A stretch of DNA of 64,000 bases. Source: Henricia sp. BOLD:AAB3569 (Eukaryota > Echinodermata > Asteroidea > Spinulosida > Echinasteridae). The stretch spans positions 62,001 through 126,000 of the forward strand of contig JBBELK010001440.1 of the NCBI GenBank assembly GCA_037783545.1, written 5' to 3'. This document shows positions 47,901 through 59,900 of this stretch, piece after piece (position 1 is the first letter of the stretch; each line of letters starts with the position of its first letter). The notes beneath the pieces were generated by a model. The model made no database searches and had not been told where the DNA came from. It saw only the letters and a program-made list of their open reading frames with translations. The position numbers and the translations under genes are program-made.

Positions 47901-50900
47901 ACAATTTTCAGGTTCCACCCGGAATTTCCATTTTGTTTTTTATTTTAATGATTCTAGGCCGGGGCCGTCCATAAAGTTTGTACGCACGAAACGCCGACTT
48001 TTTAGATCCCCCCTGTATGCATATTTCGTGACGTCACCCATGTGCTTTAACGTTGGGTGTACGCATTGGCTCCAACCTCTCCCCTCCCCTCCCCTCCGTG
48101 CGTACGTACGTACTTTATGGATGGCCCCCTAGAGCTCAGTAATTTCACGAAGTGCTACGATCCGTCGCAAGACCAGTTGCCATGGGTAAACCACCGTAAC
48201 GTGCGTCTTGAGTAATGTGCATCTCGGGTTAAGAAGGATCGTACGTAGCGCTTCGTAAAATTCTACACCTACAGTGTAGATCAGCTGCCAATTTCAAAAA
48301 CTGGTGCCAGACTATGTGAAATTTAACTTGCTTCACCAGAGGGTAAATCCGGAAATTCAAATTTACACTTCAGAGACTTTGAGGGCTTGTAATGCTTCAC
48401 GTAATCAAGTTGTTTGATTTAAAAACACAAGTTCTTCAAGCATCATTGACGGAAGTGTAATTCCTGAAAAAGTGATTGCAATGCCATTCTCAGTAAGTGT
48501 GTACATGTAGGGTCCCCAAAACCAAACCGAGATATTTTTTAATGGACCACGCATATTGAGAATGGCATTACAATCAGTTTTTCAGGAATTACACTTCTAT
48601 TATTGATGCTTGAAGAACATGTGTTTAAAATCAAACAACTTGAATACGTGAAGCATTACAAGCCCTTAAAGTATTTGAAGTGTAAATTTGAATTTCCGGA
48701 ATTGCCCCAGAATGGGTCACATTTGAGTTAGTGATTTCTAACAAAACTGTGTGCATATCCAGGGTTGGTGATGAATCTCTGATTTGGACTCAAGTGCTCT
48801 TGAGTCATAAAATGTTGGGACTTGAGACTTAAGTGCACTTGATCGAAATGTTGATACTTGATCTAAAGATTTGAAGTGAAAGACTTCAGGCAAATGCAAA
48901 TTGTTTTTTAACTTTGTACAGTGTTTTAAAATTTTCAATGGGGCAGATGAGGAAACAAAAAAAGAGGAAATCAGCTGATCAGCTGAAAAGTTGCACACCT
49001 GAGACTTGTTGAGTCTCTTTAGAAGAAGATTTCATTATCTTGATTTTTGACTTAAAAACAATGAATAACAAAGTGTATGCCTATCATTGCTTAAAATAAT
49101 CATTTTCTTTTTAACATTATGCTTTACTCATCTCATATCAAACTATATTGACAAATTTCAAATCAGCAGTAACAGCCTCGCCTTGGGTGCTGATGAGCCA
49201 CTGTATTACGTCACACAAAGCACTGAGACCTTCAATTTCAATGTAAAGTTCATACCTCAATATGCATTTTTTTTTTTTGCAATTTGAACATTATTCGAAG
49301 GCATTATATAATGTACTTACACCAATAACTTTCGAAATTGTTGTTTTGCTCAAAACATGCAAAACATAATTTTCCCACCCAAACCGTGTTTGTCTTTCAT
49401 TTTCAAATTCGAAAGGTTTTGGTTTTGTTTTCAGCCTGATCAGATGCCTGATCCAATACCATAATAACATTACATGTACCAGTATGTTCATCCCGAGATA
49501 TCAGGGAATTTTTACTCTGCAAAGCGACGTAACAATACCCTGGGGAAACACACGCAAATCTGTGGAGTGAGCCGGCTGTTGTCTTGAGCCAACTCACGCC
49601 CGAGTCATTTTGATGTAATTTAATCAATTCGGTCATGTTATGCCGAAAGGAAACGATTTCTATACTTTCCAGAAATTGTATTGGGTTCTGTTCCTTATGA
49701 CTGTCCCATTCCTACAAAACTTTCAAACGACGATCTTAATTTACTCCGCAGTTTTTCAAATTAATAACAGGGATGCATGCTGACGAATGTAATAGAACGG
49801 ATTCCCCAGTATGCTTTAAATAGCAGCCAATCGTCGACGCGGACAACGGCCAGCATATATCACATGCATGCACGGTGTTTACAATCTGCGCGCGTTACAT
49901 TTAAATGCCTGCAATCATGCTGCAATGCACTGCCAAGCGTCCTGATTGGTCCATCAGAGGCGACAAGATTTCTGTCGCTAATCCCACCGCGAAATGGGGC
50001 CTGTTTCAACAGGGCCACTGTACGCAGGAGTTAGGGAGTGCGTTAAAGGGGCACTGTTGCAAGAGGATGCAGTATGTTACAACCTGTTTACAATTGATCC
50101 TGAGCTCGAGGTCGAACACCGAGCTCGGGATCAGCCCCCGGATCACAAATTAAGTGTAAATGCTCTCAGGACCAAATTGGATCAGACCCCAAGATTTCGG
50201 TCTCGCATTGGCGGAGGGTTCGATCCCGAGCTCGGGATCAGTTTGCGGTTAGATAAGCAATTAATCTTCACCGTATCCTGCCGCATCCGCTTCACGGCCG
50301 TAGCGCTAGCGGGGGAAAAGCCCACGAAATTCAAGTGGCCTTGTACACTGTACATGCACACACAGGTGTGAACTCACCTCCCACCGCGGACGTCCTGTTA
50401 TCCCTCTTTTGTTTGGACATAGTTTTTTTACCTACTCCTCTCGTTTGCTTTGTACACGATTGGAATCGCAGACGTTCGCTTGGCAATCACGGACGATATT
50501 GTTCCCTTTGTTAAACCAGAGAAAACGTCCGCGGTTTGAATAGATGAATCACTAGCACACACAGAGCATGAACTTTGACTGCAATCTCTGGCACCGTGCT
50601 CGAGATCAACTACAGAATGTAAACGCGGCACTCAGGATCATTGCGGTGCACTGACATATTCTTATCAGGGGATCAATCTCGATCCCGAGCTCGGGACCAG
50701 TGTAAACATGGTCTTTGTTGAAACAGAAAATATCCAAACCAACAATAGCCAGCATGATGACTCAGTGTTATTTTATCAGAGTATCTGTTTCGCTTGTAAA
50801 TGTTTATTGTGGCCACACTCATTGGTTTCGTATGAAACATAAGGCAAAAAGAGATGTTTGTCTAGCAAAAGTGCATGCCGAGGTCACCAGCTCCCACCTG

Positions 50901-53900
50901 ACCAAATTTGCACTGGAAATTTGGGAAAAACATATCATTCATCGTGGTAATCGAAACAAAACAAATACATATACATGTATGCTGTCTCATGATGTGGTCA
51001 GCGTGGGGACTGGACGTTTCGACCACGAAGCTGCAGGTCTCCATCAGGGGATGGTGTTGACATCGGTCAAAGAAAATGCAAATCACTGGATTTTCTTGAT
51101 GCATTTTCCGCTGACTATTGGCCATTGTGTTGCTTTTAGAGCGTGATCCCAATTCCGTCCCTCACGTGAGGGACAGAAATCAGGAGACAAATGCCTTTCC
51201 TCAGTCAATACAACAAATAAAAACTAAAGTGAACCTGTACGTATGTTTACCTGCTACTGATGTTAATACACACACCCAGTTTTAATACCACATGTTGAAA
51301 TTGACTTTACAGTTTTATGCAGAGGTTGTTTTTATGCGTCAGGACGGACAATCAATAAAATTGACAAAAGATTTTACATGCATTTTCAAGTATTTCTTAA
51401 AAATGTGATGGCACAGTGTGCCCGGCCAAATTTATTCTGTTAATTTTTGTAATATGATTGTAAAATATAGACATTTCTTTACTGTTCGAGGTATTATTTT
51501 GATTAATTTAAGAAATTTGAAATTTTCATTCAGTGTTTACCAGTTTTGGATCACGCTCTTTACATGAACCAAACATATGCCCTTTGTCTGGCCCTTTACT
51601 GCGCTCTTGCAGTTCATCCAATGCCATGATTACAGCCAGTGCCAGAGGGCTTGTGTTGCATTCACATTTAACAGAGCGACACATTTGCCTACCACTGCAA
51701 TGCACATTAAAGCTCGCATGAATTTGCAATGTCCCAACATTTTAATCAACCATATTTGAACCCCCCAAAAAACCCCTTAAAGGCAGAGGCTCCTCAGCAA
51801 TGCACGCACGCCAAATTTGTGCCCTGAAATACGCAGCTCCATGCCTTTGCTATGGAGCTGTGTATTTCGTGGCACAAATTTGGCATGCGCATTGCCAACG
51901 AGCCTTGCCTTTAATCAAATGGAAGATGGAAGGGGTTCAGTTCCAACTGTCCAATGCAATGATTAAACCAGGGGTGGCATCTTTTTAAAAGAAAATGATA
52001 ATTGGAGATGAATTCATACAATTGCATGTGCTCACGCTTTTTTAAAGGGAATCCTCGTGTGAAAGAAACTACTACATGTACATGTATGCCCTAGCCCAGG
52101 TTGGACTCCGTACCGCATACTACATGTGGATACAGAGTCCAGGGTATGAAGTTCCAAAAACAGGGGGAAAATGTTTGTAACAAAAAAAATCAATATTTCT
52201 ACCTTGTGCTGGAAGCCGGTAATGTGCTAACAAAATTCCATGTGTCCTAATCTTTGGGATTGCCGGGTTTATAAATCCACTACACATCACCGAACTGCAT
52301 ATTCCGGAGGAAAACGGCAAAAAGTCACGCTAATTTGCTATATGTTTGTGCACAAAAAATCCCCACTATTTATACAGTACAGCCAAGTTACGTTCAGCTT
52401 ATTTTGTTCTCACCGCGCGCGTAGTACCGCGTACGCGTGCCGGCCGGCCGTGCGCTCGTCGCAACTGAACTAGGCCATGGCCTCGGCGCATTGCGTGCCT
52501 GACATCGTGGCGCCGCACGCGCAAGCCTATCCAAACTTCACGAAGCGTGACGCGACGGCAGCACTTATTTATTTCTCTGAACTTTAACGTTAGGTTGTGC
52601 CTTATATTTCACTATTTTTTTCATCAAATTTGGTCTATACGATATTTAAACATCCCGTTCCTGTAAATGAAGACGTAAAGCATATATGGACATTAATTCG
52701 ACGTCCATTAAAAGGTAATATAGCTTAAAAATTATGTGGAAGTTTCAGTCCCCCTGTTTAGAGACATCGTGACCTGGACGTCACTCGTAATGCAATGAAG
52801 ACGACGTCCAACCTGGGCTAATGTATGCCCCTGACTACTACGTTAGTATGGCTCAATTGTCTATTAAGTATTAAGTCAGGGAACCATGCAGCTACATGTA
52901 CGTATGTAGGATGGTGGCTTCGCACAATTTCTTGGAAGCATCTACAGTACATGTATAGACACAGTTGAGCGTGATCCAAAACTGGTAAACAGTGGATGAA
53001 CATTTCCAAATTTCTTAAATTAATCAAAATAATACCTCAAACAGTAATAAAATGTCCATATTTTACTTGTATCATATTACAAAAACTAACAAAATAAATT
53101 TGACTGGGCACAATGTGCCATCACATTTTCAAGAAATAGTTAAAAATGCATGTAAAAAATTGTAGTTTTTGTCAATGTTATTGATTGTCTGTCCCTCAAG
53201 CATAAAAACAACCTCTGCATAAAACTGTAAAGTCAATTTCAACATGCGATTATAAACTGGGTGACGTGTGTGTATTAACATCAGTAACCGGTAAACAAAC
53301 AGGTTCACTTTAGTTTTCATTTGTTGTATTGACTATTAAAGGTAAGGCATTTGTCTATTGATTTCCGTCCCTCACGTGATGAGGGACGGAATTGGATTAC
53401 GCTCAGTTCTTTGGAAGGTACTGAACTAATCTACCCGGTTCAAATAGGGAAATTTACTTTGTTTGAAGATAATTTGATGCATGCCTCTTCATTTGATGAA
53501 GATTATAATTGCTTTAATTGACAGCTTCATTTGGTGAAGAGATCACTTCATTCGACGAAATTGTAATGTGTACGCTCCCTTTGTTTGACGAAGCGATTCG
53601 ACGCGTAATGAAACATCGCACATCGAGCATCGCACAGCTTTATTCGATCTTTCTAGCAGTTGTCTATGTAACGGTACCACTCTTCGTTCAATCTATGTTC
53701 AACCTTCATTCGATTTTCATCAATCTTCGTTGTGAACGCACGCTTCATTAACTAACAATGATTAACTAATTTTTGTCAAACGAAGCGATTGCCCCGAGAA
53801 CGGGGTCCTAGACACGGGTTGGTTTTTATCACACACATCATCCTCAATCTCCAGATACATATAATGCCCTTTTCAGTTTTCCAACCATCAATGCTTGTAA

Positions 53901-56900
53901 AATGTACTGGTACTGTACATATTATACACATATCGTGCATGTATGAGGATCACACCCAAAACAAACAGTGATTCACTGCCAAGTTGATTCAGATACACCT
54001 CCACGTCCTACCATAACAATGGGTGGGATCTCCCATTTCATTGCATTTTTTCTGTAGGAGTCATAAAGGCAATATATGCTGGTGGGTGGAGTATGTATAG
54101 ACACACACAATCTCCTCAATGACTCATCATTCAGTCTATGCACTAGATGAGCAAGGCCATAATGATGCACGCAACAAGCTATTTTATAAGCTTTATTCAT
54201 GCATGGTTGGCTATGTCTAGTGCACCGATTGGCAGGGGATAATAGTGGACATCTGCTACAGATTAGTGTAATATTTTGCACTTTTGAAACAGGGTGAAAC
54301 CACATGCTGTACATGTATCTTTGAAGTGTTTGCACGATTTAAAAAAATAGTGGATATTTGTTTTTCTGGAGGGGAATTAAGGGGTGGGGTCGAGAGTAGT
54401 CTTGTGCAAACATTTTATTACCAATTATCTACTTTCATATGATGAATACAACCATGTTTGGTATGCTGCTTCATCACTAAGGAAATGAAATAATGATATG
54501 CAGGTTGGCAGAAAATGTGTAATTCTACATACATACAGTTGAAGTCAGAAGTATAAATACATGTACACCATGTACCACTACCATCATCCCCAATTTGGTA
54601 AAAAAACACAAACAAACTAGAAGGCAGTTTGTCATTGGCCATTTCAGTACAATGCTGCAATTATGTATGAGAATGCGGCAGTGTCCCCTTTGGGGGGAGG
54701 TGGTTTCATTCTTCATTAAGTGTCTATTTTTGGCCTTAGGAAATCGTGGAAAAAAAAAGGTTTTTTAAATTTTGATTATTTTTAGTGGACATGATCATTA
54801 AGGTACACAACCACTATAATTAACGTTCGGCACAATCTTTAGGGGAGTTTTATTTAATTTCATTAACATTAAATTTTCAGTGTTGTAGCAGAGGAAAAAT
54901 GTGCCAAAATCATATCCATCACACTTTCGTGACAGAAATGACGACGACTTCGGAAGCTAAGTAAATTCAAACAAGATAATTTAAAGTGTAAACATAGAAT
55001 AACATCCAGTGAACAGAGGGCTTTGAACAGAATATAACGCAACTTATTTTCCTAATTTTATTGCCATTTTTGGCAAATGAAAATGCCAAAAAAAATCAGA
55101 TATGACGCTCCAAAATATCGTGACGGAGATAATAATAATAATAATAATGATTAGATTTGTATAGCGCACATATCCAACCTGCAGGGTGTTCAAGGCGCTG
55201 TTACCATTATTACCGCTGCCATCAGGGAATCACCAGAACCATTTCGCTTCAACTAGGTGGCTGCTGGTCAGGCGCACAACCCTATCAGCAGTTAGATTGT
55301 AGCATTCCCCTTAACAGCTTCCCATATATCGCTTGGGTTGACGAGGCAACTGGGATTAAGTGCCTTGCCCAGGGACACAGACACGTTGGTCGAAGTGGGG
55401 CTCGAACCCCCAACCTCTGACTGGGAGTCCCGCTTCATACCCACTAGACCACACGCGCTCCCCAAAATGCAAAAAAAATCATCTCCGTCACGGCAAAAAG
55501 TGATGGAACTGACTGACGGATATGACTAAATAAACAATTAAACTTGTACAACACCATCCACAGTCTGTTTAAAGCCCAAATACCACAGAAGCTTGGAAGT
55601 TTGCACAATTGTGATCGTTTTCATGAATACTTTTTAGATTAAAAACACAAATAGATATGTTATAAAGCATTGGGTTGAATAAAGGTACATGTACTATTGT
55701 AATTTTTTGAGAAAGTCCACAATTCTTCGGCTATTACGGGTTGCACTTTTCTTTAAAAGTGTAGGCCTATGGCTTAATTGTGAATCGAACAACACCTTTA
55801 CCCCCCAATGCTTGAAAAAGTGGCCACTTGTGTTTGTTTGTATCACCTGCTATTTAAATTGAGGCATACTAAACATAGTAACTGCAGTGCTCATGTGGTA
55901 TTAACAACAATCTTAAAGATAGTATACATGATTGGTAAACTGTTGCAAATAGTTTTATCCCCACGTTTGATTGAAGATATGCATGATTAAAACCAACTTG
56001 AGCAAAAACCAGCTCCGTACTCCGTACTTTTGAGAAAACAGTCAAAAAAGGGTTTGGAGTCATTTCGCCCCAAAACCACTTCGCCCTGAACCATTTCGCC
56101 CTGAACCACAGCCTGTGCATGAAGTGGTTTGGGGGCGAAGTAGAATTTGGGCGATGTAGTGTTTGGACGAAGTGATTTGGGGCGAAATGGCACTCGTGCG
56201 AAGTAGTTTTGGGGCGAAACGGCACTTGGGCGAAATGGTTTTGGGGCGAATTGAATTTTCGTCTCATGAGACGAAAACCATTTCTTTTGCTCATTTTTTA
56301 AAGACTATAGCACTTCAGACAAAATCATTTCAGGACACGTTTTCTACGGTCATCATGTTTATATTGTGTAAGTTAGGCGTAAATCTGTGAACATTTCTGA
56401 TTTTTGAGATACCAATCATGTCCTTTAAACGGTTACAGTGTATAATACGCAATGGGGTAAAAATAAATTGACCATCATCCCACCGTAATATTTTCGTTTA
56501 AATAAAATTGAGCAAAATACATGTAAAAAGATATTTCCCACCTTAGGCTTACCCACCCTAAATATATTTGTTTATGCAATAGGAAATGCAGCTTTTTCCC
56601 TTGGCCTCATTCAAAATTGGCCAGCAGGAAACCATGTTTTTGTCCTGCAGGAAACTAATCCATCTTCTCACAATCCCGAGTGGTCTTGCCGAGACGTGAA
56701 TTCCCCGGAGCACTGCCTTGCATATTGATGCAGCAGCTGAAGACATACAATGTATCCGAAGGTCAGTGGAGATGAGGTGGTTGCAAGGCACTTTGTCTAT
56801 CAAGGCCGTGGAAAGTCATCACGTCGCCTCCGTGCTTGATAACGCTGCACCTCGCTCAGTAATTGCAGATCTTGATACAGACTGCATCCTTATTTTATTA

Positions 56901-59900
56901 CAAGTGTTCCACTTACAATGTATATATACTCATAGTCATGAGTTAAGAATACACATTCTTAAACAAATTTACCACAGACTGTCAAACGTTGAAAAAAAGA
57001 TCACTGTTGATAATGAAAATTTACGTCCTAATTTTCTGTTCTTTATCGTTTTATTTTTGATAATACAAGATTCTTGTTATCAAGGTAATAAGGACATGAT
57101 GTTGGACTGTGATTCCATTTCTATTCCTCCCCTTTTGCTTCATGCAAGGTGCCATCTTTTGCAGTTCGGCGCTCGGACTTGAGTCAGGGCACAACGGATT
57201 TTTCATACATGTACTTCATGGCGTACATGTATGGGAGTCGGGAAACAAGGCATCAATCTTGACGTCATCCATGCAATCGATGCATGGTTGACGTCATCAT
57301 CCCTTTCAAAATTTCAAATATGGCGCAGCACATACATGTAGATGCATGATTTGCCGAGTTTATCATCAAAATTAATTGGGTTGCCGACGGAAAACAAGAT
57401 TCTCTGATTCTCATGAAGGTTTATACACCGGGCAATACATCGGTAATATTTTTTATTCAATTCGTTGACAACTTTAAACAAGTGTTGTCCCTTCCTTTAA
57501 AGACAATTTCTCACACACCCAAACTGGTTATAGGACAACTTTAAACTTGAATTGACTGAAACGTCCATCCCTTCCATACCGTATGTATTGATTAACATGC
57601 TGCCTTCCACCTGTACGTTCTCATTCCCCACATGATTAATGAAGGCAAATGCATTCAGTTACATCCTGTGATAATCTGTCATGCAATTTGCCCGTCCATG
57701 GAGATGAGAACATTTATACTGCGGCCATCCAATTTCAGATCAAACCGCAAGTCTATCACTGCATGTGTAATCGCATGGAAACTGACATTCCTAATAACGT
57801 CACCTTGGCAGGGATGTGCTTTTCCTGGTATTTTGCAAGAAACGCCCTTTATTTCAACAACTACATTGTACCGTAAGGCAAGCTGATTATCTCAAATTTT
57901 AAAACATTGTTTAGATTTTTTTGAGACATAAGATAGCGATACAAGGAGCCACCTCAGGCATGAGGTAAATCTATTCCTGTCAGAATTGCAGCATTGTACT
58001 GAAATGGCCAATGACAAACTGCCTTCTATTTTTTTTTTTTTTTACCAAATAGGGGAAAAAGCACCCCCCCTCCCCCCAACAGACAAGCTTGCTTATGATA
58101 CATGTACTAGTGCAGTGTATGACGAACCAGCCCAAAATGTTAGCGCATATGTACATGTACAGTTAAAGTCAGGAAGTACAACTGTATGCAACCAAGTGTT
58201 AAAACTGGTGTGCTTACACCATTTGTGTAACAGTCTTTACTAAATTCTTGATTTTGTGGAATTCCTCACGTGCATGCAGTACTTAAAACATATATAGCTT
58301 GTACACCATGCAATGGTTCGGGTAGTCCCGTTTACCATTTTGGATGATGATGGTGATGGTAGTGGGGTACAAGTATCTGGCTTCAAATGTACAAGGCGCC
58401 ATAGTGATGAATTCACAAAGGTACGCTTCAGGGTCTTATTAGATGTACATATATGTAGAGAGGTTTTGCAAGCACACGGATACGAATACGTAGCATGATG
58501 GATACATCACAGGTTTCTGCGGTCATGTGATGTCAAACGCAACTCGCTCTCCACTACGCATTTGCACTGCATGGATATCAAGCTCACTATGCATGAGCAC
58601 TATAATAATGTGTAGTGAAATTTTGGATTTATAGCGTTTGTCATAATTTTTCGTTGCATTTACGTATGTAGAGCTTGAAGAATATGAATTATGAATGTCC
58701 ACAAACTTTTTTGTGCATTTCAATACTTTAGATCAAAGCTTGTTGTGTCGGGAAGTTATATTGGAATAAACTGATTTTAGCAACATGCTGTAGTTTTATG
58801 CAATAGACTACTAAAGTGTGACGTCAGTTGCCATGGTAATTGGGTCTAAACATTCGCTGGTAATCTGAAACGTCCATTGGTATAGCGCAGGGAAACAGTT
58901 CACTGGTTTTAAAGTAGACCCAAAAACCATGGCAACACACAAAGGGTGATGTTATTGGGTCTTTCTATAAATTATGGGTCCAATTTTGGTGTCCCCCGTT
59001 ACATTTTACATCTTGTTTTTTGTAAATTCAGGACACATTGATTCTTTAAATACTTTCCATCTCAAAGAGTGAGTACATGAGGTACAATTCATACAAAATG
59101 GATTAAAAGCTATTTTAATGAATTTCAGGTGTAACAGGGGACACTAAATGTCACATTTTTGGACCCCTAATTTATAAAAAGACCATCTTACTTTAGTAAT
59201 CTATTGCATGAAGTTATAAACTACATGTACATCACTTTGGCATCCTTTTACATGCGATTGCAAATCAAATGCAGAAGACTGCTTTCTTAAAATGCGATTC
59301 CTTGTTTCCAGCAGTCAGTAATATTTTTTAGCAAGCACAGCAATGCACTGGGGAATCCGTCTGCCTTCGACTGTGGCAACTCAATTCTGTTTCACATAGT
59401 ATTTGTAATTGGGGAGAACTGGCAGTCAAAAAGAATGAATAATGCAATCAGCTATAAGGACATCCTGAGATCTCAGGGAATTTCCACTCTGCAAAGCGAC
59501 GTGACAATACCCTGAGGAAATACACGCAAATCTGTGGAGTGAGCCGGCTGTTGTGTTCGGACAACTCACGCCCGAGTCATTTTGATGTAATTTAATCAAT
59601 TTGGTCATGTTATGCCGAAAAGAAACAATTTCTATACTTTCCAGAAATTGTATTGGGTTCCGTTCCTTATGACTGTCCCATTCCTACCAAACTTTCAAAC
59701 GACGAACCTTATTTACTCCGCGGTTTTTCAAATTAATAACAGGGATGCATGCTGACGAATGTAATGGAACGGATTCCCCAGTATGCTTTACATAGCAGCC
59801 AATCGACGACGCGGACAATGGCCAGCATTACCGAGTACATGTATCACATGCATGCACGGTGTTTACAATCTGCGCGCGTTACATTTGAATGTCTGCAATC

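Noticed and set aside
54418..54660. 80-codon minus-strand frame with matching frame at 57986-58243
   Set aside because: The shared peptide is the translation of a dispersed repeat present in both places in opposite orientations.
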